From Bacillota bacterium (GTDB lineage Bacteria; Bacillota; Clostridia; DSM-8532): DNA of 64,000 bases. Both the position numbers and the translations under genes were made by a program. The stretch is taken from assembly GCA_023415825.1 (NCBI GenBank), contig JAEZJF010000009.1, forward strand, positions 93,859 to 157,858. The letters run 5' to 3'. Every line of letters begins with the position of its first letter. Positions within the stretch are counted from its first letter, which is position 1. Positions 1 to 8,622 of this stretch are shown piece after piece. Under the pieces are notes generated by a model that worked only from the letters and a program-made list of their open reading frames with translations, made no database searches and was not told the origin of the DNA.

Positions 1-192
1 TGAAATATAAGCATCCCATACTTTGTTCCAGGTGTTAGCCCAATACCAGAAAACAACATTTTTGGACTCATTGGCAGTCGGCGAACTTGAAGGAGCAGGC
101 GGTGTTGATCCACACCCTGTAAACATAGCTACTACCATCATCATCACTAACGTCAATGCAGTAATCCTTCCAATTAAGCGATTACTTTTCAT
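1..192 (-). CDS. Extracellular solute-binding lipoprotein, N-terminal part only
   Basis: Only the first 64 residues lie in the window; the gene continues past the left edge. The start begins MKSNRLIGRI, followed by a hydrophobic stretch and the lipobox-like MFTGCGS, so the protein should be exported and lipid-anchored at the Cys near residue 27. A Ser/Thr/Pro-rich linker follows. The segment NVVFWYWANTWNKVWDAY resembles the first strand of sugar ABC-transporter binding proteins. A GGAGGGAC ribosome site lies just upstream (197-204). It is divergent from the sensor kinase at 471, the usual layout for a binding protein controlled by a YesM/YesN-type pair. The sugar specificity cannot be read from this fragment. 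Confidence 0.85.
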   Translation of the reverse strand, partial: MKSNRLIGRITALTLVMMMVVAMFTGCGSTPPAPSSSPTANESKNVVFWYWANTWNKVWDAYIS

Positions 193-470
193 TTTTGTCC
201 CTCCTGTTTCCTATAATTTCTGCTTATGTGCAAAGAAAGATTTGCACAACGCTGTAGTCATATATTAGTTGAGGCCTATACCCTAAACAATTTATAATTT
301 TAAGAATTGATATAAATATTTAAGATTTAGCCTGTAGCATGATCTTTTTTTGTGAATTTTAACAACAAATTAATGGAGTAATTCTAGTAATTTCATTAGA
401 CATATCGCAAATAAAATGCTAACCTTTAAGTAATTTTCCTATTAGTTTTACCAAAGTGAGGGTGGATAAG
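193..470. promoter_or_regulatory. Divergent intergenic control region
   Basis: This 278-bp AT-rich gap separates the divergent solute-binding protein and sensor kinase genes, so both promoters must lie here or in part further away. I see no convincing -35/-10 pair or strong dyad that I would assign to either gene. Confidence 0.35.
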
Positions 471-2198
471 ATGCGTTCCCTTTCAAGTAAAATGTTGGCA
501 TCTGTATTGATAATTCTGGGGACAGCTTTTATTTCAATAGGTTTCTTTTTATACAGCATGAACTACTCCCTTATTAAAAATATCGCCATTGCCAATTTGG
601 ATAGTTCTTTAAAGAGTATAGCAAGTAGCGCAGGCTATTTTTTAAGAGATATTTACGCATACAAGACAAACTTTATTATGAACGACATAATAAGTGAAAG
701 CCTTGACAATCCCCTGCCCGGGAACAAGGGAGCAGAAATCGTACTGATAGCCCGCATCCAACAGTATTTGCTGCTGAATCGCATCAACAAGCCCTATTTG
801 ACGGATATCGCCCTGGAAGGCGAAAACGGCTTGTTTGCAGTAAGCGTTCCGCAAGCTGTTCCAAACACAATTTTTAATGATATTATAAAACCTTCTTGGA
901 AGGAAAGCAAAAGGGAAAGCGACTGGTTTCTTCTTAAACCCTCCCAAACACTATGGACAAATTATTCTAAAGAAAAAGCCCTTATGAACCGGCAGAATAT
1001 TTACTCATATAAAAGTAGTTACAGAAAAATTGGAACAGCTTATTTTATCATCAATACGGAAGCTCTTGATGATATTTTGAAGGGTATGCCCCTGGATTTT
1101 TGCGACTACTACATAATTGACAATGCAACCAACCAAGTTCTGTCTGCCAGCGATATATCGGACGGTGCCCAATTCATAAAAAACCCGGATGAAAAGTATT
1201 TTACAGTATCTATCCAGTCATACGACAGTAATTGGAGCGTTATTGGCAGGGTATATGACTATAAAATCCGCCAACGCGCAATGGAAGATTTAAAGCCCAT
1301 ACTGCTCGTATGTTTTATATTGCTGGTAAGCGCAGGTATTGCCGTGGAAATTTATGTCTACTTTCAGACCAACTCCATAAAGAAATTGGAAAAAGCCATG
1401 ATTAAGGTTTCCAAGGGCGACCTTGACGTAAAAGCGGAAATACATTCCAAAGATGAAATCCAACGCCTTGCAGAAATTTTCAATAATATGATCGTTAAAA
1501 TCAAAGGACTTATCTCTGATGTTGAGAAAGAAAATAGTGCCAAAAAGAATTTTCAGCTCAAAGCCTTGATGATGCAGATTAATCCCCACTTTATTTATAA
1601 CACGCTGAACTGTGTCATATATTTATCCCATGCTAAAAGAAACGATGATGTGATTCAGCTCTCCCGCTGCTTCATCTCGCTTTTAAGAGAAACCATCCAT
1701 TGGGAGAATGGTTTTAATAGCATCAATAAAGAGCTAAAATATCTTGATGATTATGTCAGTATCCAGAAGATACGATACGGCAATAACTTTTCTGTTGAAT
1801 ATGATTTGAACCCTTCGATACTTGAGCGAACCATGCCTAGGATGATTCTGCAGCCTCTTGTGGAAAACAGTATATTCCATGGAATATTAAAAAGAGAAGA
1901 GGCTTCTGAACCCGGATTGATCAAAATTTCCGTGACACCTTCCAAAGAAGGCGGCATACTGTTCAATATTTCCGATAACGGTGCAGGGTCCGTGCTTGAA
2001 AGCTTCTACCATTCACGAATTGAATCCTACGATAAAATGAGCGGCATCGGAGTTCCCAATGTACGTGAACGGTTGAAAGCACTTTATGGTACTGATATTA
2101 CCATTCATTCAGTTTTAGGGGAAGGTACCAATATTCAATTCGTAATATCTGATTTGAAGGAGGAAGATACTTATGATCCGGGTACTATTGGTGGATGA
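471..2198 (+). CDS. YesM/LytS-type sensor histidine kinase
   Basis: Membrane sensor that should phosphorylate the response regulator encoded directly downstream. Order seen: one transmembrane helix near residues 8-28, an extracellular sensing region of about 250 residues, a second helix near 275-300 (ILLVCFILLVSAGIAVEIYV), a HAMP segment (KVSKGDLDVKAEIHSKDEI), then a His_kinase domain with the acceptor His in QINPHFIYNTLN, and an ATPase domain with QPLVENSIFHGI and SDNGAGS. An in-frame GTG at 456 would add five residues, but GAGGGTGG at 458-465 is well spaced for the ATG at 471, which I prefer (575 aa). The last 26 bp overlap the regulator gene, indicating translational coupling. Family knowledge: such pairs usually control a nearby sugar ABC transporter. 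Confidence 0.92.
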   Translation: MRSLSSKMLASVLIILGTAFISIGFFLYSMNYSLIKNIAIANLDSSLKSIASSAGYFLRDIYAYKTNFIMNDIISESLDNPLPGNKGAEIVLIARIQQYLLLNRINKPYLTDIALEGENGLFAVSVPQAVPNTIFNDIIKPSWKESKRESDWFLLKPSQTLWTNYSKEKALMNRQNIYSYKSSYRKIGTAYFIINTEALDDILKGMPLDFCDYYIIDNATNQVLSASDISDGAQFIKNPDEKYFTVSIQSYDSNWSVIGRVYDYKIRQRAMEDLKPILLVCFILLVSAGIAVEIYVYFQTNSIKKLEKAMIKVSKGDLDVKAEIHSKDEIQRLAEIFNNMIVKIKGLISDVEKENSAKKNFQLKALMMQINPHFIYNTLNCVIYLSHAKRNDDVIQLSRCFISLLRETIHWENGFNSINKELKYLDDYVSIQKIRYGNNFSVEYDLNPSILERTMPRMILQPLVENSIFHGILKREEASEPGLIKISVTPSKEGGILFNISDNGAGSVLESFYHSRIESYDKMSGIGVPNVRERLKALYGTDITIHSVLGEGTNIQFVISDLKEEDTYDPGTIGG

Positions 2199-3708
2199 TG
2201 AACCTCTTGCTTTAGAATACTTCTCCAAATTGGTGGACTGGAATACCTTGGGTTTTAATATTGTTGCAACCGCCTCTAATGGTAAGCAGGCGTTCCGTCT
2301 TTATGAACAGCTCCATCCCGAAGTCATAATAAGCGATATAAAAATGCCTGTTATGGACGGACTCGATTTGGTAAGCCAGCTAGGCGAAAATAATGTTATT
2401 GTGATATTCTTGTCTTCCTATGACGATCCTCAGTACACTATAGGCGCCATTAATGAGGGTGTATACCGCTATTGGCTCAAACACAACTTGAATGCCCAGA
2501 CTTTGATGGAACACCTGGAAAAATTAAGGGTATTCATCACCAAACGAAAAAATGAAACTCTATATCAGTATAATTCTCAGATAAGTGAAATTTTGCTTAC
2601 AGGAGAAAAAAATAATGAATTGATACCTTTATTCATAAGCCTAGGGTTTCCTGTTAAAGGCTATGCCTATTACGTTTGTGCGCTCCGCCTTGACAATGTG
2701 ACTGAAAGAGAGCCTGTCAACTTTCTCTCTGATATGCTTTCAAAGAAATTTACTGGCAAAGCCACCTTTTTACGGCTAGGATTCAACAACTATGCAGCTG
2801 TAATATTAATTTCGTCAAACCCAAGTCAAATGGAGCAATATCTGGAGCTGTCCGGAATGCTGAAAGAATACTCCTATTCCTTTTTTACCGAAACGGGTTA
2901 TACTCTTTCCATCGGAGTAAGCAATCCTGTCAATAATCCCGCCGATATACCGACCCAATACGCCTGTGCTATTGAAAACATGAATATCAGTTTTCTTACT
3001 GGGCCGGAAAGCATTATCAGCCCTTCAACTATTAAACAAAATATTTATGACCCTGCAATGGTAAAGCCCCTGGAAGCTGTTGAGCAAATTCTTAGTGAAA
3101 ACTCTGGCAAGGCTCTAATAAATTATCTTAAACAGCAGCTAAAGCTTTGCACAAGAGAAGCAGACGCAAGAATTCTGTTTAAGAAAACGATCGATGCTTT
3201 TTATATCCTATTGCATAAACATGAATTCCATTGGGACCCCCAAAACGACCTGGAATCATACTGGGCTTTGATAAATGGGGCCCGGTTTGCCGATGATGCA
3301 TTGCGATATTTTGAAGAAGCAGCCAACAAGCTCATTGACAGCTCCGGAATAAACCGTAATCAAAGGTATTCCCCCCACGTAAGTACGGCTATGCACTATG
3401 TGGAACAAAACTACCAGAATAATTTCGGGCTGGATGATATAGAGAAGCATCTGGGTATAAAAAAGGAGTATTTTTGTACCTGTTTTAAAAAGGAAACAGG
3501 CAAACGTTTCGTCGAGTATATAACAGAGTATCGCATAAGGAAGGCCCGGAACCTTCTGGAAAGCACTTCGCTTAAACTGAATGAAATTGCGGTAAGAACA
3601 GGGTTTTCCAACTCCTATTATTTTAGTTTGACATTTAAAAAAATAACCGGTTCCTCTCCAAGCGATTATCGAAATTCCCATTACAGGAATCCTTCGCCTT
3701 TCTCTTAA
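2173..3708 (+). CDS. YesN-type response regulator, REC plus AraC HTH
   Basis: DNA-binding partner of the preceding kinase. Residues 1-120 are a receiver domain with acidic DDE at 8-10 and the phosphoacceptor Asp55 in ISDIKMPVMDG. A middle region of roughly 280 residues of low conservation follows. The C-terminal 100 residues are an AraC/XylS double helix-turn-helix (LGIKKEYFCTCFKKETGKRF and AVRTGFSNSYYFSLTFKKIT). The ribosome site AAGGAGGAAG lies inside the end of the kinase gene. The likely targets are the divergent solute-binding gene and perhaps the ceramidase-like gene downstream; this is inferred from position only. Confidence 0.93.
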   Translation: MIRVLLVDDEPLALEYFSKLVDWNTLGFNIVATASNGKQAFRLYEQLHPEVIISDIKMPVMDGLDLVSQLGENNVIVIFLSSYDDPQYTIGAINEGVYRYWLKHNLNAQTLMEHLEKLRVFITKRKNETLYQYNSQISEILLTGEKNNELIPLFISLGFPVKGYAYYVCALRLDNVTEREPVNFLSDMLSKKFTGKATFLRLGFNNYAAVILISSNPSQMEQYLELSGMLKEYSYSFFTETGYTLSIGVSNPVNNPADIPTQYACAIENMNISFLTGPESIISPSTIKQNIYDPAMVKPLEAVEQILSENSGKALINYLKQQLKLCTREADARILFKKTIDAFYILLHKHEFHWDPQNDLESYWALINGARFADDALRYFEEAANKLIDSSGINRNQRYSPHVSTAMHYVEQNYQNNFGLDDIEKHLGIKKEYFCTCFKKETGKRFVEYITEYRIRKARNLLESTSLKLNEIAVRTGFSNSYYFSLTFKKITGSSPSDYRNSHYRNPSPFS

Positions 3709-3780
3709 GGAAATGACACCAATATAATATACAAAACCTTAATAATTTATATTGTTTTCAATGCCTGCAGGATAAATAAT

Positions 3781-3826
3781 ATGGCTATCCATTCTATGAA
3801 CCAGACTGGGTAGCCATTCATTTTTT
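3781..3826 (+). terminator. Rho-independent terminator after the response regulator
   Basis: ATGGCTATCC pairs with GGGTAGCCAT (one G-T pair) around a 17-nt loop, followed by CATTTTTTAT. It lies between the response regulator and the ceramidase-like gene and should separate the two transcription units at least partly. Confidence 0.7.
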
Positions 3827-3877
3827 ATGATGATTTTTAACTTATAATCGCAGATTGAACGAAGGAGGCGGAACAAA

Positions 3878-5311
3878 TTGAGTAATAACTTGATTATCGG
3901 CTGGGGGGAAGCAGACATCACTCCTAATGACTCTATATTATTAAACGGGCAGTTTTATCGGAGATTTGCCGATACTGTTGATACTCCGCTTAAGGCAATC
4001 GCATCTGTATTCGGAGATGGAGAAGACCGCGTAATATGGGTGGCTTGTGATTTATTAAGTGTTCCATATGAACTTACAGTAGAAGTCGCAAAACGTCTTT
4101 CTTCAAAAATACCCGATATTACTGAAAATCAAATCATCCTCTCAGCTACCCATATACACGCTGGACCCTTTTTACTGAGGACCGGCAACGGTACATTTTC
4201 CTCACTTCTCTCCTTCCGGCATGACGGTGAGGATATCTTGCTGCCCGAAGATATATTTTCACAGGTGGCCGGCGGAATTGTAAATGCCATTCTGGAAGCT
4301 AACTCAAATAAAAGACCCTCATATGTTGAAACTTCTGTTCTTAGAATTTTAACAGGATATAACCGCCGCTGTGTTTATTCGGACGGAACCGCCGAAATGT
4401 ACGGAAGCCGCCAGCGCTCTGATTTTGTGGGTCTGGAAGGCTGTGACGGAGGACCATGTTCTGTCATGTATGTTTACAATAAAGAGGACAGCCAACTTTC
4501 CGGTATTATAGCAAGCGTTCCCTGCACCGCTCAGGTATTGGAGCACGTCCGGTATATAACATCGGATTATTGGGGATATGTACGTGAAAATATCCAAAGA
4601 GAACTGGGTGAAAATGTAACGATTCTTGGTCTTTGTTCTTCCGCGGGAGATTTGTCTCCCAGGGATTTAATATCCACCATGGCTAATGAGCCAGACATGA
4701 ATGAGAAGGATGGCTGTAAAAAGCTGGCACAGGTTTTGTCCCAGGGTTTTATCCAACAGCGTAACGATCCTCTGTCCAGATCTGAGGAATCTTTTACCCA
4801 CAAAGTATCTGTCGTTGATTTCCCTTTGTGGCAGCCGACCAAAGAAGAATATGAAAAAGCCGAAAAGGTCATTCAGGAAATAAACCAAAATTACGATTTG
4901 TCACCCAAATGTTTTGATGATGGATCAAAGTTGGATTATGACATGTGTATCCGCTATAGTGAAGCAGAAATTCAGCGAAGCAGATATTCTGACCGGCAGC
5001 AGTACAAAAGCTGTGCCATACATGCACTTCGTATAGGCAATGCCGTTTTTCTCACCAATCCTTTTGAATTATTCATCGCATATGGCATACGCATCCGTGC
5101 CGCCCTTCCGGGGGTTCTGCTCTTCGACAGCCAACTAACCGTAGATAACTTCGGATATTTGCCCACAAAGGAGGGAGCAGCCCATAAAGGATACAGCGGT
5201 ATGATTTTCAATGGCATTACAGGCCCGACAGGTGGCGATCTGCTGGTTGAAAAAAGTATCTCTTTGGTAAAGGACTTATATCTGTTTAAACCGGCTGCTT
5301 CCTCTAAATAG
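3878..5311 (+). CDS. Neutral/alkaline ceramidase N-terminal-domain-like hydrolase
   Basis: Resembles the zinc-amidase domain of neutral non-lysosomal ceramidases, which split the amide bond of ceramide. Seen: the N-terminal signature GWGEADITP, ACDLL with Asp58, the metal-ligand motif ATHIHAGP (His92, His94), and AGDLSPRD near residue 260, which matches the GDxSPN segment carrying the nucleophile Ser in characterised ceramidases. At 477 residues it is shorter than typical ceramidases (about 650-750) and lacks their C-terminal beta domain. No signal peptide is visible, so it is probably cytosolic. The start is TTG, chosen because AGGAGGCGG lies 7 bp upstream. Members of this short family are mostly uncharacterised, so the natural substrate may be another N-acyl or ester compound. 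Its location beside an endoglycoceramidase-like gene supports a glycolipid link. Confidence 0.75.
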   Translation: MSNNLIIGWGEADITPNDSILLNGQFYRRFADTVDTPLKAIASVFGDGEDRVIWVACDLLSVPYELTVEVAKRLSSKIPDITENQIILSATHIHAGPFLLRTGNGTFSSLLSFRHDGEDILLPEDIFSQVAGGIVNAILEANSNKRPSYVETSVLRILTGYNRRCVYSDGTAEMYGSRQRSDFVGLEGCDGGPCSVMYVYNKEDSQLSGIIASVPCTAQVLEHVRYITSDYWGYVRENIQRELGENVTILGLCSSAGDLSPRDLISTMANEPDMNEKDGCKKLAQVLSQGFIQQRNDPLSRSEESFTHKVSVVDFPLWQPTKEEYEKAEKVIQEINQNYDLSPKCFDDGSKLDYDMCIRYSEAEIQRSRYSDRQQYKSCAIHALRIGNAVFLTNPFELFIAYGIRIRAALPGVLLFDSQLTVDNFGYLPTKEGAAHKGYSGMIFNGITGPTGGDLLVEKSISLVKDLYLFKPAASSK

Positions 5312-5361
5312 CTTAACCACATGCACTTCAACTTTTTTGTTTTGTGATTGGTCTGTCGGAT

Positions 5362-5458
5362 GCAAGCAAGCTCCGTAGCTGTTACGATTCTTCAAAGACT
5401 TGCTTTTTACGGAGTAATAAGGGCTGGTCGTCTGTTGTACGTTCCTTTGGAAACGTAC
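5362..5458 (+). promoter_or_regulatory. Structured leader before the alpha/beta hydrolase
   Basis: The 200-bp gap before the hydrolase contains complementary pairs: CTCCGTA (5371-5377) with TACGGAG (5408-5414), GCAAG (5362-5366) with CTTGC (5398-5402), and a hairpin GTACGTTCC/GGAAACGTAC (5437-5458). The first two pairings exclude each other, as in attenuators. No known riboswitch was recognised. Confidence 0.25.
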
Positions 5459-5515
5459 CCTGTAAGCGGTGGGGTTCATATTATAAAGTAGGACAATCTT
5501 CTCTGGAATTGTCAC

Positions 5516-6199
5516 ATGAAAGAGAATAATCTGATTATACTCGCGGCAGGGATCAATACCAATGCATCGAGAAACTTATTTAAGGACCTGAAGGAAGAGC
5601 TGGAAAAAAGATATGCCCGGCGAGGTAAAGGTGTTAAATTCATAGAGGTTTTTCCCTTGGGTGAAGTGAAGAATACTACCGTTGTAAGGCAGATATTGGA
5701 GGTTGGGGTGCATATGCACCGCGGAACCGGCGGGATAGAGGTTGTCAAAGCCGTTCAGAAGAATCTGAAAAAGACATCCAAGGTTATTTTAATTGGCCAT
5801 AGCGGAGGTGGTCAGGCTGTCGGGGACGCCCTTGTCACCCTGGAGAGGAAAGGCATCTCTATTCATCATGTTGTTCAGATCGGAGCACCTTCAAAGCTGA
5901 TACATAAAAATTATGTTCATAAGGTTACAAGGGTACAGACAAATACTGATTTTGTCCCAAGAAATATTTACATGGGAACAGAAGCAATCTCCCATGGTAT
6001 CAACCCGATATCGGGATTGTTATCGTCGGTATATAGCATGCCTAGCATGGGAATGCCGGAGACCCGATATGTCGATCTTAATATTGAAGGACAGCCCTGG
6101 GGCGGACATTCGGCTTATTTTAGAAAAGATCTTAAAAACAGGCACGGAATTGACAATGTCACCGAAACCATTAATGCTTTCTGGGATAAAATAAAATAA
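5516..6199 (+). CDS. Alpha/beta-hydrolase fold protein, esterase/lipase-like
   Basis: A 227-residue serine hydrolase candidate with the nucleophile elbow IGHSGGGQAVG (Ser96) after strand VILI, a possible acid in TNTDFVPRN, and a late His in WGGHSAYF. No signal peptide or transmembrane helix is seen, so it is probably cytosolic. The ribosome site before ATG 5516 is weak. It follows the ceramidase-like gene on the same strand after a 204-bp structured leader and converges with the GH95 gene. A role in removing acyl groups from the glycan or lipid handled by this locus is inference; sequence alone does not tell esterase from lipase. Confidence 0.7.
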   Translation: MKENNLIILAAGINTNASRNLFKDLKEELEKRYARRGKGVKFIEVFPLGEVKNTTVVRQILEVGVHMHRGTGGIEVVKAVQKNLKKTSKVILIGHSGGGQAVGDALVTLERKGISIHHVVQIGAPSKLIHKNYVHKVTRVQTNTDFVPRNIYMGTEAISHGINPISGLLSSVYSMPSMGMPETRYVDLNIEGQPWGGHSAYFRKDLKNRHGIDNVTETINAFWDKIK

Positions 6200-6221
6200 A
6201 AAAGCAGCTCATGGCGGATAC

Positions 6222-8558
6222 CTATTTTAGAGTATACGATCTGCCTTCATTGCAGAAAAATTCGATTGAATGCTCCGACACCTGCTTTTTATCAATACCG
6301 ATGTCATTTAAGAAGATATTGACATCTCTTTTTGCACGCACTCTGCACTTTCCATCTACGGAAGCTATTATTTCAGCTCTTTTAAAAACACCTTTCTCCC
6401 AGAAAATATTAACCTCGAAGCCGCCTCTGACCCTCAATCCTTTTACATGGCCGGTATCCCACTGTTTTGGCAGCGCAGGAAGAATATCTATTTCTCCTGC
6501 GTGGCTTTGTAAAAGCATTTCGGCTATACCGGCGGTCCCTCCGAAATTCCCGTCTATCTGAAAAGGAGGATGTGCATCAAACATATTGGGATAGATTGAT
6601 TTTGTTAATAGCGTATTAACATATCTATAAGCGCTTTCAGCGTCTCCAAGCCGTGCAAACATATTGATGATCCATGCACAGCTCCATCCCGTATGACCTC
6701 CGCCGTTTTCCAATCTTCTCCGAAGTGTCTGTTTACAAGCAGAGGCAAGCTCTTTATGCTCGTTAACAAGTATTTGCCGACCAGGATGAAGACCGTAAAG
6801 ATGTGAAATATGTCTGTGCCCTGGTTCTGTTTCATCAAAATCCAAGAACCACTCCTGGAGTTGTCCATGTCTGCCAATACACATGGGTTTTAACTTAGCC
6901 CGCGCATTTTCAAGCTCATTTTTGAAATCATTGTCCATATCTAAAAGATCAGCAGACTCTATGCAATTGGTAAACAGATCCCAGATTATTGACATATCCA
7001 TTGTTGAAGCAATGCTAACATTACATCTCTCGCTTTTTTCGGTCAGAAATGCATTTTCGGGTGATGTGGACGGACAGGTTACCAGATTGCCGTTCTTATC
7101 TTCTATCAGCCAATCAAGACAGAACAGAGCTGCCCCCTTCATCAGCGGGTACCCCTTATCTCTGAGGAAGTCGATATCTCCCGTAAAGCAATAGTGCTCC
7201 CATAAGTGACGGCATAGCCAGGCTCCGCCCATAGGCCAGTAGGCCCACTGGGCACTGCCTCCCACATTGGTGCCATTCCTCCATAAATCGATATTGTGAT
7301 TGGCAGTCCACCCTCTGCAGTTGTACTGATCACGGGCGGTTCGTTCATTAACCTTGCTTATTTCATCAATAAGCGTGTATAACGGCTCAAAGCATTCAGA
7401 TAAATTGCATACTTCCACAGGCCAATAATTCATCTGCGTATTAATGTTAATGGTATAGTTGCTGCTCCATGGCGGACGGGTCATATCATTCCATATTCCC
7501 TGAAGATTGGCCGGTTGGGTGCCGGATCTTGAGCTGGAGATCAAAAGATATCTGCCATACTGGAAGTACAGCGCTGCAAGGCCATTGTCGCTATTATCTT
7601 CTTTAGCGGCATTTAGTCTTTCATCGGTAGGGATATGGTCCTTTCCCCCGCCCAGATTGATTTCGACTCTTTTGAACAACTGTGAAAAATCTTTTACATG
7701 TGCAGCTTTTATTGCTTCATAGCTTTTTTTGCACACAGCCTCCATCTGTTTTTTGCAGATAGCACTATAAGCCTTCCCTTCTTTACCGGGAATTTTGTCA
7801 AATCCATTATAGCTGGTTGATGCGGTAATAAATAGGGTTGCTTCATCCGCTCCGGATACTTTTATGCCGTCATCACCAAAAGTAATCCTTCCGTTTTTCG
7901 CCTCAACCTTCAGACGCACTTGGAAAAGCATGGCTCTGTTATTTGCATCACCGTCGTAAATGATGGGATTTTCATGATCCACATAACTGGGTTCCACATG
8001 GGACGGACATTTTCCTGACAGGACAAGGGCATCGTTTTCATAGTAGGTTTTATAGTCAAGCAGACTGTCAAGATGGGCACAAAATGAAATCATACCTTCC
8101 TTATTCGATCTTAAGCTGACAATCAGCGCCTGATCAGGTTTGGAACAAATTACTTCCCGCCTAAAGCTAACGTCTTTGATTTCATAGGCAGTGGAGGCCA
8201 CCGCATTTTCAATATCAAGCTCGCGCCTGTTTCCGTTAATATCGCCCATATCGCCAAAGTGGATGTAAAGATTCCCCAGAGGCAAATAGGATTGATTCCA
8301 GGGCCCAAGCATTTTCTCTTCTATCACTTTTTGAGCGCTTGTATATTCGCCGTTAAATATAAGCCTTCGCACCTCAGCAAGGTGATTAATTGCGTCATCA
8401 TTGCTTATGGGTTTCGGATAGCCCGACCAAAGAGTATCTTCGTTTAATTGTATTCGTTCTGTCTTTACTCCCCCGAAAACCATCCCTCCAAGTCTTCCAT
8501 TGCCAACCGGAAGGGCCTCAACCCATTCTTTTGCTTCCTGCTTATACCATAGCTTCAT
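6222..8558 (-). CDS. Glycoside hydrolase family 95, alpha-L-fucosidase-like
   Basis: GH95 enzymes remove terminal fucose (mostly alpha-1,2-linked) by inversion. Signatures seen: N-terminal ALPVGNGRLGGMVFGG and IQLNEDTLWSG, then the catalytic-barrel motifs NINTQMNYWPVE (near residue 370), CPSTSPENAF (near 500) and QIDGNFGGTAGIAEMLLQSH (near 670). These carry the Asn, Glu and Asp residues known as catalytic in the family. The length of 778 aa is normal. No signal peptide is seen. The start is the ATG at 8558, preceded by AAAGGAGC, rather than an upstream in-frame ATG at 8591. It is the last gene of the operon GH5 - transporter - GH29 - GH95. Some family members act on alpha-L-galactose, so the exact sugar is not certain. 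Confidence 0.93.
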   Translation of the reverse strand: MKLWYKQEAKEWVEALPVGNGRLGGMVFGGVKTERIQLNEDTLWSGYPKPISNDDAINHLAEVRRLIFNGEYTSAQKVIEEKMLGPWNQSYLPLGNLYIHFGDMGDINGNRRELDIENAVASTAYEIKDVSFRREVICSKPDQALIVSLRSNKEGMISFCAHLDSLLDYKTYYENDALVLSGKCPSHVEPSYVDHENPIIYDGDANNRAMLFQVRLKVEAKNGRITFGDDGIKVSGADEATLFITASTSYNGFDKIPGKEGKAYSAICKKQMEAVCKKSYEAIKAAHVKDFSQLFKRVEINLGGGKDHIPTDERLNAAKEDNSDNGLAALYFQYGRYLLISSSRSGTQPANLQGIWNDMTRPPWSSNYTININTQMNYWPVEVCNLSECFEPLYTLIDEISKVNERTARDQYNCRGWTANHNIDLWRNGTNVGGSAQWAYWPMGGAWLCRHLWEHYCFTGDIDFLRDKGYPLMKGAALFCLDWLIEDKNGNLVTCPSTSPENAFLTEKSERCNVSIASTMDMSIIWDLFTNCIESADLLDMDNDFKNELENARAKLKPMCIGRHGQLQEWFLDFDETEPGHRHISHLYGLHPGRQILVNEHKELASACKQTLRRRLENGGGHTGWSCAWIINMFARLGDAESAYRYVNTLLTKSIYPNMFDAHPPFQIDGNFGGTAGIAEMLLQSHAGEIDILPALPKQWDTGHVKGLRVRGGFEVNIFWEKGVFKRAEIIASVDGKCRVRAKRDVNIFLNDIGIDKKQVSEHSIEFFCNEGRSYTLK

Positions 8559-8622
8559 ATTCAATGCTCCTTTATCAAAAATCAATGACAAAGCTTTTCA
8601 CTTTTATATATTTTATACGATT

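Noticed and set aside
456..470. GTG start giving a five-residue longer sensor kinase
   Set aside because: GAGGGTGG at 458-465 is the ribosome site for the ATG at 471, so the GTG lies before it and has no own site.
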